Below are positions 35,077-44,500 of a stretch of DNA of 64,000 nt, piece after piece. This stretch comes from Faucicola sp032089155 (GTDB lineage: Bacteria > Pseudomonadota > Gammaproteobacteria > Pseudomonadales > Moraxellaceae): NCBI GenBank assembly GCA_032089155.1, contig DAMDEV010000001.1:1-64000 (forward strand). The letters are read 5' to 3'. Position 1 is the stretch's first letter. The number at the start of each line of letters is the position of its first letter. Under the pieces are notes generated by a model. The model was not told the origin of the DNA. It made no database searches and worked only from the letters and a program-made list of their open reading frames with translations. The translations under genes and the position numbers were made by a program.

Positions 35077-36090
35077 TTAGTACACGTTGGGCACATACAT
35101 ATCTTCCGGAATCGGCTCACGCTGGTAGTTATCGTGATGCTCACGTTCTGGCAACACCACTTCATCCCGTTGTATTTCTTGGTAGGGAATTTGTGAGAGC
35201 AGATGGTTGATGCAGTTGAGACGTGCTTTTTTCTTATCATCACCCTCAACCATCCACCAACGGGCTTCTGGAATATGGGTGCGTTCAAACATCACTTCCT
35301 TGGCTTTGGTATAATCTTCCCAGCGGCGACGCGATTCTAAATCCATCGGTGAGAGTTTCCACTGTTTGAGCGGGTCATAAATACGGCTCATAAAGCGTGA
35401 TTCTTGCTCGTCATCTGAAATAGAAAACCAATATTTGATTAAGCGAATCCCCGAGCGCACCAACATACGCTCAAATTCTGGCACCGACTCAAAAAACTCT
35501 TCGTATTGCGCGTCAGTACAAAATCCCATCACTCGCTCAACCCCAGCACGGTTGTACCAACTGCGGTCAAATAACACAATCTCGCCCGCGGCTGGCAGGT
35601 GCGCGACATAGCGCTGAAAATACCATTGGGTTTTTTCCCGGTCATTGGGTGCAGGCAGGGCGGCCACACGGCAGACGCGCGGATTGAGCCGTTGGGTGAT
35701 ACGTTTGATAGCACCGCCTTTACCCGCTGAGTCGCGACCTTCAAAGATGACAACAATGCGCTCACCCGTTGCTACTACCCAATCTTGCAATTTGATCAAT
35801 TCTTTTTGCAGACGAATCAATTCATTAAAATAAATATGGCGAGCGATTTTTTCGTTATCGGTTAACGGCTCCCCGTCATACCGTAAATCTTGGATGTAGT
35901 CGTCCATTTCGGACTCAATCTCTTCATCATAGCTGTCAATCAAGTCTTCATGCATTTGTTGGCGCACTCTATCATTATTTTTGAGTGTTTCATCATTTAA
36001 AAAATGTGATTGGGGTAAGTCATCAAGCATATCAGTGATATGATTGCTGATAACAAGGTTGCTGTGTGCAGTGGGCTGATTATTTGGCAT
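35077..36090 (-). CDS. ppk2: Polyphosphate kinase 2 (PPK2)
   Basis: The 337-aa cytosolic kinase moves phosphate between polyphosphate and nucleotides. It has Walker A GRDSAGKGGAIKR (residues 118-130, Lys124), Walker B LFDRSWYNRAGVERVMGF (about 170-187), and the lid region with MSRIYDPLKQWKLSPMD. The first 60 residues are an acidic extension that differs from the core family. Polyphosphate and GTP/ATP supply under stress is the usual role. It is transcribed alone, with a terminator 20 bp beyond its stop. Confidence 0.93.
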   Translation of the reverse strand: MPNNQPTAHSNLVISNHITDMLDDLPQSHFLNDETLKNNDRVRQQMHEDLIDSYDEEIESEMDDYIQDLRYDGEPLTDNEKIARHIYFNELIRLQKELIKLQDWVVATGERIVVIFEGRDSAGKGGAIKRITQRLNPRVCRVAALPAPNDREKTQWYFQRYVAHLPAAGEIVLFDRSWYNRAGVERVMGFCTDAQYEEFFESVPEFERMLVRSGIRLIKYWFSISDDEQESRFMSRIYDPLKQWKLSPMDLESRRRWEDYTKAKEVMFERTHIPEARWWMVEGDDKKKARLNCINHLLSQIPYQEIQRDEVVLPEREHHDNYQREPIPEDMYVPNVY

Positions 36091-36310
36091 AGTTAGACTC
36101 TCTAATGAGCATTAAAAATGCTGATAATATGACAAAATTATGAAGGTATGATGATAGAGGATGTTAAAAAAATAGGCTTATCGGAAAAAAACAACGTTCT
36201 GACATAAGTTTGTTGTTTTTGGTTTTATTTCAATTTAATTGTCGTTAAAATTATACCAATACTTACTTATTTTTAAGATAATTAAATAATTGTTACATTA
36301 GGATAACTCT

Positions 36311-38305
36311 ATGCAATATGCTAAGCCCAAAGTCTATTGGCTGATGCTGATAGGTGTAATATTTTCAATATTAAATACCAGCACTTCTTATGCTGATGTG
36401 ACTTGTCCTGCAGGGATGATTGCCGATACCTTCCAAGCAACTGACTATGCCTCACTTGCACCCAATACCAACCCTGCTACGCCCACCAAAAACCAATCGA
36501 TTGTGGGCGTAAAAGATGAAAGCTATTTGGTTGTCTCAAATTATCTAACCACAACAGGAGAGATTAAAGGAAAAGACTACTATCGACCAACCACCATTTC
36601 TGGTCAAACAGCCTTTGAATTTTTCCAAGATTTTCAAACGCCAATTTCAACTCGTACAATTACCTATGATTTTACCAATCGATTCACAGGCACTGCACAG
36701 CCCGTAGAGAAATTTAGTTTAACTGTATATGATATCGATTCTAATTATGTCGGTGGTCAAACAGGCTATATTGAGTATGAATATGTAGATGAGCTTAAAA
36801 TTGAAGGAAAAACGGCCAGCGGTACAACTGTCACTCCTACAGTGACGTCTAAAGGCACAAATATCACCGCAACCTCGCCTTTTAGCCAAACCGCGAGGAG
36901 AGCCGATGTGGTTTGTGACAACACGATCATGGATGACAAATGTAAAGTAGCAATAACATTCTCGCAGCCAGTAGTACAGGTTGCGGTGACCTATGGCAAC
37001 GTGGCTGGCTTAGATTACTACGATATCGGTGATGACAACAACGATCGTATTAGAATAGGGGACCCAGGGGATCAGGTGGTTAACATTGTTTTTGACGGCT
37101 ACTGCTATACTCCGCAGCCACGTTTATCATTAACAAAACTATTAGCTTCTAATCGTATTGTTAATACTGATCAGTTTAACGTACAAGTTAAAGACACCAG
37201 TAATAACACCGTCGTCAGTCCAACTACCAACAGTACTACGTCAGGTAGCACTAATGTTGTAACGACAGGCACAGGTACGACAGGTACGTTCAAAGTTGAC
37301 CCTACCAAGACATACCAGCTTACTGAGATTGCTGCAGGTACTACGGATTTAACCAAATATGCTGCGACCTATAGCTGTAAAAAAGCCGATGGCACAACTG
37401 TCACGACACTTAACCCCAATAGTCTAAACCTTACCTATGGCGATAATTGGACGTGTACGGTGACCAACTCACGTGTGTATACCTTCTCTGGCATTGTCTT
37501 TAATGACAATGGTGGCTTGACGTTAGCCAATGATTTAAGTGTTCCAGTAGGAACAAATACGACTTATTTTAACGGCGTTTATGATAGCAGCGTTGAAAAA
37601 GGGATTACTCAAGCCGGTCTTACCATTGACTTAGCCAAAAACTGTAATGCCACAACACCTACTATCATTCAGTCAGCTATCGTAGGTTCCGATGGTACTT
37701 ATAGTATTTCAGCCACTAGTACACAGATGGCAAATGCTACCAATGTTTGCTTAATTCAACGTGAGCCTAATGGTAACCTTACTAGCTACCCAGTAGATAC
37801 GACTAATAATCAAGCAAATATTACTTTTGCAAGCACAACTTATGATTATCAAAATATCAATTTTGGTGAAGTATCACAAAATAATGCGGGATTGGTATTA
37901 GTCAAAGAGCAAGCTGTCAATGATTGTACTATCACCAATACCGGTATGTTGGCATTAAGCTATAACATTAACTCCACCAACCAGTTAAATACTGACGCTC
38001 GAAAATGTGTGGCATACAAAATCACCGCTTATAACCGTACTAATTTGACCAAATCATTAACCAATGTGCGAATCACAGACGCCCTGCCCAAAAAAGGGGT
38101 AAACAACTCAACAGTCACATCAGCTCTAGTTGGGCCAACAGATGCCACGTCTAATAACTTTAATATTAATTTTACTAGTGGGGTGACAGGTGCAGTCACT
38201 GCCTTGGGGCAAAATGGTACTGTAGTCAGTAATGTTAAATTATTGGATAAAGGTGCTAGTATACCACTGTATTTTAATACCAAGTATGATAGTAGTTTGC
38301 CTTAA
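36311..38305 (+). CDS. Exported DUF11-type surface protein
   Basis: The 664-aa product has a signal peptide (cut near SYA at about residue 28). The N-terminal half is an Asp/Thr-rich beta-sandwich region (YDIDSNYVGGQTGYIEYEY). The middle has prealbumin-like segments (FKVDPTKTYQLTEI and SRVYTFSGIVFND) and the C-terminus is a DUF11-like domain (CVAYKITAYNRTNLTKSL, then NVRITDALPKKG). The 657-aa protein at 39462 has a matching C-terminal segment (CVVYRITATN...TKSLTNVVISD). A start behind AGGATAAC fits. It opens the surface cluster; adhesion or coat formation is inferred. Confidence 0.7.
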   Translation: MQYAKPKVYWLMLIGVIFSILNTSTSYADVTCPAGMIADTFQATDYASLAPNTNPATPTKNQSIVGVKDESYLVVSNYLTTTGEIKGKDYYRPTTISGQTAFEFFQDFQTPISTRTITYDFTNRFTGTAQPVEKFSLTVYDIDSNYVGGQTGYIEYEYVDELKIEGKTASGTTVTPTVTSKGTNITATSPFSQTARRADVVCDNTIMDDKCKVAITFSQPVVQVAVTYGNVAGLDYYDIGDDNNDRIRIGDPGDQVVNIVFDGYCYTPQPRLSLTKLLASNRIVNTDQFNVQVKDTSNNTVVSPTTNSTTSGSTNVVTTGTGTTGTFKVDPTKTYQLTEIAAGTTDLTKYAATYSCKKADGTTVTTLNPNSLNLTYGDNWTCTVTNSRVYTFSGIVFNDNGGLTLANDLSVPVGTNTTYFNGVYDSSVEKGITQAGLTIDLAKNCNATTPTIIQSAIVGSDGTYSISATSTQMANATNVCLIQREPNGNLTSYPVDTTNNQANITFASTTYDYQNINFGEVSQNNAGLVLVKEQAVNDCTITNTGMLALSYNINSTNQLNTDARKCVAYKITAYNRTNLTKSLTNVRITDALPKKGVNNSTVTSALVGPTDATSNNFNINFTSGVTGAVTALGQNGTVVSNVKLLDKGASIPLYFNTKYDSSLP

Positions 38306-38325
38306 GCTTAGTTCATGATTAAAAG

Positions 38326-38350
38326 AGACCACCCAAGCGTGGTCTTTTTT
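38326..38350 (+). terminator. Terminator after the 664-aa surface protein
   Basis: AGACCAC and GTGGTCT form a 7-bp stem around CCAAGC, followed by a run of Ts. Confidence 0.85.
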
Positions 38351-38827
38351 AGCGCAAATATTTTTTAGCGAGGGTTAGGATAGAGTTATAGTCCACTATT
38401 TAACTCACTACTCCTTTAAGTCAAAACTTGTATTTACCATCCCTAATCGTCATAACCTCAGTTTTTATACGCTTAGCAAAGTTATAAATAGGATGGATTA
38501 GATTAATAGTTACGTTAGCCGATAAATGGTTAAATTTTTAATAAAAATGCTGATTTATAGCCTAAATTATAATTTCATAAAATTAAACACAATCATTAGT
38601 ATGAATAAACCAACAAACATAAAATAAATCAACGGCTTATTTTCTTTCTTAACAATTGTTGTTTTTCTTAACTACCTCTCATCGAATGCTAACTCGCCCT
38701 ATCCTTGTTGACGATAGAATCAATACAAACCTTAGCGATATAACTTTTTAAAACTTCAAATAAGTAAACTATTGACAGAATTTTACAGCTTATCGACTTT
38801 TTAGGACGTTTGACGAATTTCGATTAT
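38351..38827. other. Intergenic region, no gene seen
   Basis: About 480 bp of AT-rich DNA without a supported frame, RNA gene or strong repeat. It ends in the promoter of the next gene and probably holds regulatory sequence. Confidence 0.5.
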
Positions 38828-38854
38828 TTGTCGCATTATTCACTAAGATATAAT
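38828..38854 (+). promoter_or_regulatory. Possible promoter for the 157-aa surface protein
   Basis: A perfect TATAAT lies at 38849-38854, with a weak TTGTCG 15 bp upstream. The start codon follows about 30 bp later behind AAGAGG. Confidence 0.45.
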
Positions 38855-38882
38855 AGACACAAGTTAACAAAGAGGTTTTTAA

Positions 38883-39356
38883 ATGAAACACAATCTATAC
38901 AATTCAAAATTTTTAAAGTCCTTTGCCTTATCAACTGTTCTAGGCTTAAGTCTGGCAAATATTGCCCATGCCGCAGAGGCATTATCGGTCAATTTACAAG
39001 CCAAACAAATCGTCACAGAAAATGGTAAGCAAGTGCTAAAAACGGTCAATCGTGCCAAAAGTGGCGATGTCATCCAATATCAAGCGATTTACCGTAATAA
39101 CATCCAAAAACCTATGACGGATCTGGCTTTGACCCTTCCTGTCCCAGCGAATATGGTCTATGTCAGCTCAAGCTCCCCTGCGCCTACACAAGCCAGTCTA
39201 GATGGCAAAAAATTTGAGAATTTGCCAATTCTGCGTAAGGTCAATGGCAAAATGGTTGAAGTACCCGCATCACAGTATCGTGCGCTACGCTGGATTGTCA
39301 AGACCTTACCCGCTCAGCAGAGTACCACTGTTAGTTTGAATGCAAAAGTTCAATAA
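38883..39356 (+). CDS. Small exported DUF11-like protein
   Basis: The 157-aa product has a signal peptide (ALSTVLGLSLANIAHAA, cut at about residue 31). The mature part is one beta-sandwich of the DUF11 type: GDVIQYQAIYRNNIQKPMTD, LTLPVPANMVYV, and LRWIVKTLPAQQSTTVSLNA. It is the smallest member of the cluster and could be a subunit or cap of the structure. The next gene starts 105 bp later. Confidence 0.7.
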   Translation: MKHNLYNSKFLKSFALSTVLGLSLANIAHAAEALSVNLQAKQIVTENGKQVLKTVNRAKSGDVIQYQAIYRNNIQKPMTDLALTLPVPANMVYVSSSSPAPTQASLDGKKFENLPILRKVNGKMVEVPASQYRALRWIVKTLPAQQSTTVSLNAKVQ

Positions 39357-39461
39357 CTGGGTAATTTTTTTATTTTTAATGTTTTGCTGTTACCTATAAC
39401 GTCTTATTTCATTAGGGCGTTTTCCCCAAGTCTTATTTTTTTCCTATTTTCGGAGTTATGA

Positions 39462-41435
39462 ATGAAAAAATTCAATTTCAACCCTAATGCACTGACAGCT
39501 GGCATGGCGTTAGCCTTGGGTTTAGTATCAGGTAGTGCTAATGCTAGCACAACTACGAACCAGAGCAGTACGGCAGGCACGATTTCCAATACCGCTGAAG
39601 CCACTTATTCAGTGGACGGTGTTGCTCAGCCTAAAGTTACTTCAAATGCGGTTGTAGTCAATACCAGCGAAGTAGCGAACTTTACCTTAGTAGCGACACA
39701 AGGTGCTTCTGCGACTGATGATAAAAACGAAGCACAAGTTGCAACACCAGGTCAAGCAACGAGATTTACCAATACACTTACCAATACAGGTAACTTATCA
39801 GATACCTATACCCTCAATATTACCCAAAATAATGAAGGCACCATCACGACGGGTAATCAGGATTATCAATTCACCTCACCAACTGCTATCACTTATGTAA
39901 TTAAAAATGCAAATGGTAGTACGCCAACTGCTGCCCAGCTTGCAGCGGGTCAAGCTCAAACAGGTACAGTGGCAAGTGGTAGCTCAATTTCCTTATTACC
40001 AGGTCAATACGCTGAACTAAGCTACAATGTGACAACGCCATCAACCCAAGTTGGCGGTCAAAGTGGTGTGGGTACGCTAACAGCGACAAGTACCAGAATC
40101 ACATCAGGTGGTACACTTATTAACGAAAACCATGCAATTGTCAGGTTGCCGGTATTCGCTATCACAAAAACTGCGACGAACACTAATATTAACCTAAATA
40201 CTGCCAATCCTTCCATTGACTATAGTATTACTGTTAAAAATGATGGTACTGCTACCTATGCTGCTGATGCAATCGGTGTGTTAATCCAAGACAAACTTCC
40301 AATTGGTCTAAGTGTAGACAATGGTACTCCAATCACTGTAAGCTCTACTGATAACACAACTACCAATGGTTCTGCGCCACAAATTCTTACGTCAGGCACT
40401 CAGCAGATTATCGCTATCAGTGGCGTTGATCTAAAAGTCGGCGAAACAATGACAATTACTTTCAAAGCATTGGTTAATAAAGCAACTGTGGATAAAACTA
40501 AGCCATTGGTCAATAACGCTGATGTGTATGACAACTATGGTACCACTACGCCAACGGCGGGTGATAATCCAACGTCCGATATTAAAGATAGCACTGCAAA
40601 CTCTGACCCAACGAATACTCACGTACCAAATGACCCAGCAGGTACTGGTACTGGTGGCGATAGCTCAACACCTGTTAGCTTTAGCGACCGTGCTCTTACT
40701 TTAACAGGTTCAACGACAGCGGAGTTACCACCGACTTCAGCTACACCTGCTACCTATACCGAAACCATCACCAACACAGGTAACAATCCTGAAAGTGGCT
40801 TAACCTTCACTATCACGAATCCAAGCAATACTGATAACATTACTCCTTCAAATGTTGTTTATACTGCTCCAAATGGTACTAAAACTACATTAACGCCTAA
40901 CGGGAGCGGTGTATATACCATCCCAGGTAGTATTGGTTCAGGTCAGACTGGCACGATTACTTATGATGTCGCCACTACTGGTGCAGCGGTTAGTAGCTCA
41001 GAGACCAACACAATTACCCTAATCCCAGCGACTGTTACTGGTACTACAACACCTACAGTAGCTCCCGTAACGAATACTACCAATGTTGAAGGCTTGAAAC
41101 TTGCAAAAACACAAGCCATTGATGCCAACTGTGATGGTACAGCGGAAGGTACATTTGTTGATACTGCCATTAGTGGAACACCTGGGCAGTGTGTGGTGTA
41201 TCGTATCACTGCGACCAATTCCATGACCACTAAGTCACTAACCAACGTAGTGATTAGCGACTTGGCGTCACAGTGGAATGCTAAAGCCACTTATGTTGTA
41301 GGCAGTGGCAGAGACAGTGCTAGCGGTACAGTGACACCGCCTGGTACTTCAGTAGTATCTTCAAGCTTGACACTGGCAGCAAATGGTGGGACTGGTTATC
41401 TACAATTTGCCGTAAAAATTAACGGCGCCAATTAA
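39462..41435 (+). CDS. Exported Thr-rich DUF11 repeat protein
   Basis: The 657-aa product has a signal peptide (GMALALGLVSGSANA, cut at about residue 28). The mature protein is rich in Thr, Asn and Gly and poor in Cys (two, in the C-terminal domain). At least three DUF11-like beta-sandwiches can be seen, for example FTNTLTNTGNLSDTYTLNI, ITVKNDGTATYAADAIGV and ATYTETITNTGNNPESGLTF. The last domain (QCVVYRITATNSMTTKSL) mirrors the end of the 664-aa protein. It is likely a surface fibre or coat protein. A hairpin lies between it and the large gene. Confidence 0.7.
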   Translation: MKKFNFNPNALTAGMALALGLVSGSANASTTTNQSSTAGTISNTAEATYSVDGVAQPKVTSNAVVVNTSEVANFTLVATQGASATDDKNEAQVATPGQATRFTNTLTNTGNLSDTYTLNITQNNEGTITTGNQDYQFTSPTAITYVIKNANGSTPTAAQLAAGQAQTGTVASGSSISLLPGQYAELSYNVTTPSTQVGGQSGVGTLTATSTRITSGGTLINENHAIVRLPVFAITKTATNTNINLNTANPSIDYSITVKNDGTATYAADAIGVLIQDKLPIGLSVDNGTPITVSSTDNTTTNGSAPQILTSGTQQIIAISGVDLKVGETMTITFKALVNKATVDKTKPLVNNADVYDNYGTTTPTAGDNPTSDIKDSTANSDPTNTHVPNDPAGTGTGGDSSTPVSFSDRALTLTGSTTAELPPTSATPATYTETITNTGNNPESGLTFTITNPSNTDNITPSNVVYTAPNGTKTTLTPNGSGVYTIPGSIGSGQTGTITYDVATTGAAVSSSETNTITLIPATVTGTTTPTVAPVTNTTNVEGLKLAKTQAIDANCDGTAEGTFVDTAISGTPGQCVVYRITATNSMTTKSLTNVVISDLASQWNAKATYVVGSGRDSASGTVTPPGTSVVSSSLTLAANGGTGYLQFAVKINGAN

Positions 41436-41466
41436 TTGTTTTAATCTAAATTGTTAAGTGGTAACA

Positions 41467-41493
41467 GTTAGGTGTGATTAAGTTACACCTAAC
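41467..41493 (+). promoter_or_regulatory. 9-bp hairpin between two surface genes
   Basis: GTTAGGTGT and ACACCTAAC form a perfect 9-bp stem with a 9-nt loop, 46 bp before the next start. There is no immediate T run (the nearest is CATCTTTT), so it may be an attenuator or processing site that lowers expression of the large protein. Confidence 0.5.
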
Positions 41494-41538
41494 CCACCCA
41501 TCTTTTATAAATTTATTTTGATAAGTGAGAAACTATTA

Positions 41539-44500
41539 ATGACAAATCACCGTCATGATTCGACTAGATATCACAGCTTGGGTAAGCTTGGCTTACTTGC
41601 GAGCAGTATCTTGCTTATCCAAATGAATCCTGCGCTGGCAGCAAACGGCCGTAATATTATCCAGATTGATAATACCGCAGATGCCAACTATGTGGTTGAT
41701 AGCCATGAAGGCATTGTTAATACGATAAAATCAAACACGACCCGTGTTCAAGCTTTTTCTTTGCCCAAATACGACATTACTCTCACTCAGCCACTCACTA
41801 TCACCATCAAACCTGGTAATGAAGTCCAGTGGCAAAACACCTTAGAAAACACAGGGACTTTTGATGCCAATGTTGCGGTCAGCTTTAACACGCCCAACAC
41901 GCTTTCAAACTTCCAAGTATATATTGATGCCAATAACAATGGCATTATTGATAGCAATGAAACCGAGTTACAGCCTACGATAAGTATCGCGGCAGGTGAG
42001 CAAATTCATCTGATTGTCAAAGCATTGACCAGCACTGAGCTTAAAGATGGCGACACAGTCGATGTACCCATCACTGCCGTAGTCCAAGAAGATAATACAG
42101 TACAAGCTAGCGCAACGGATAGCTTAGTGGCTATCGTGCCAAGCATTGTATATAAAGACCCAACTTACCAAAACAACCTGAGTCAAACCTCTGCTAGACA
42201 GCCTGTCTATATTGAAGTCGGTCTTGCCTACTGTAATGCCGATCCAACACAGGTTGACAATGTATGGCTCAATGTTACTTCTAGCAAAACAGGCGATACC
42301 ATTCGTCTAAAAGCCGTTGAAACAGGGGTCAATACTGGTAAATACCGTATCTCAGCCCCTACCGAGCTCAATGCCAATGCCATTACCGATGCAATCATTC
42401 AGACATTGGATGGTGATACTTTAACAGCGCAAGCCGATAAGTGCGAAAGTGCCGATGGTAGTACTACTGGAGTGATTTCAGACAAAATCTTAACATCAAT
42501 CAATGTTATTAACACTCAAACCGCGTTAAGCATTAGCAAAGAAGCGAATGTCAAATCTGCTGAAATTGGCGATTTTGTTGATTACACCATCAATGTCAAA
42601 AACGTGGGTAAAACCGATGCGGCAGAAGTGGTAGTCAAAGACGATTTACCCTTAGGTTTTACCTATGTCAAAAACTCGGTCAGAGTGGATGGTCAAAAAT
42701 ACACGCAAGATTTTGCCCAATCTGGCAAATACATGACATTGGGTTTAAACAGCCTAAAAGCCAATGAAACCAAAAAAGTCACCTATCGTGTTGCTTTGGG
42801 GTCTAATGCTGCATCAGGCACAGGCACCAACATCGCATTTGCAGAAGGTAAAGACTCGCTAACAGGCAGTATCGTTCAATCGCCATTAGGTGAAGCGCAT
42901 ATTGACGTAACAGCAGGCGTATTAAATACCGATGGTATTATCATTGGTAAAGTCTATGCTGACCTGAACCGAGATGGCATTCAACAAAAAGCGCAAAATG
43001 AACTGGGTGTTGCAGGTGTTCGTCTGTATCTAGAAGATGGTACCTTCGTTGTTACAGATAGCGAAGGTAAATACAGCGTGTATGGCATGAAAGCCAAAAC
43101 CCACGTTATCAAACTTGACCGTACCACGCTACCGCGCGGTGTTGAACTTATCGAACAAAGCAATCGTAATGCAGGCGATCCAGGGAGCCGTTTTGTTGAC
43201 TTAAAATTTGGTGAATTGCATCGTGCAGATTTTGCGATAACCGATGGGATTGACAGCAATGATAACCAAGGTCATGCTGCATTAATTAGCGATTTGCAAA
43301 AACGCGCCAAACAGATTGCGATTAAGAACGATGCGTTAGAGCAAGCCATCAAAACAGATTTGGTGTTAGAGCCTACTTACGCGGTTGATAACGACACCAA
43401 TATTGAAGCCTCTGGCTGTAAAAACCCTAATATCGCTGATGGTCAGATCAACTGTGAATCCGTGATTACTGACAAGACAGCGCCCGTCAAAAAAACGGGG
43501 CAGCTAGAAGTACATACCCTTGCCCCTGTCAAAGCGCCTGAGATTGAAAAAGCCTTATCGACAGCCGATGACAAGCGTATTGAAGGCGTGACAGCCGATG
43601 CAGATTTCTTAAATTTGACCAATAACCAACGTGTCGATAGTACAAAAATCCGCGTTCAAATTAAAGCACCCAAAGGCGCGAGCACGCAATTATTGGTTAA
43701 TAACCACCCTGTTGATGCAAGCTTGATGGGTAAAGAAGTCGCTTGGGATAAAGAAGGTATCTCAGGGTTTGATTATTTTGCAGTATCGTTACAACGTGGC
43801 AATAATACCCTTTCGATTCGCGCAACAGATAGCACAGGCAAAGTCGTTTCTAGCAAATCTATCAACGTATATGCACCCAACCAAATTGCAGATATTACTA
43901 CCGTTAATCAATCAAACACCGTAGAAGCGGATGGCATTAGCGAATATCAAGTGGTAATACGCCTAAATGATACCGATCACGGTCAGTATGCTGCGCCTGC
44001 CACGGTATCACTTGATACTGATATCGGTACCATTGTCAGTAATCAGCCCGCTCATGCTAAAGACCAAGCTGGCATTCAAATGATGGCTGAAGGTGGTGAA
44101 CTGCTCGTGAGCGTCCGTGCTCCCACCAATCCAGGCAAAGGCAACTTGGTGGTCAAAGCCGGTAATTTACAAAAAATTATCCCTATCCAATTTGTGCCAC
44201 AACTTCGCCCGATGATTGCGGCAGGTATTGTTGAAGGGGCAATTTCCTTTAACAACCTTGGCTCAACTATTGAATCCGTTAGCAACAATGACGGTTTTGA
44301 AGAAGAATTACGCAGTCTATCAGGCAATGATAGCGATAAAACCAGTACGCATGGTCGTGCGGCATTTTTCTTAAAAGGTAAAGTGCGTGGTAATATGCTA
44401 TTGACCATGGCGTATGATTCGGATAAAGACAAAAAAGATCGTCTATTCCGTGATATTGACCCCGATCAATACTATCCTGTGTATGGTGATGCCTCTGCCA

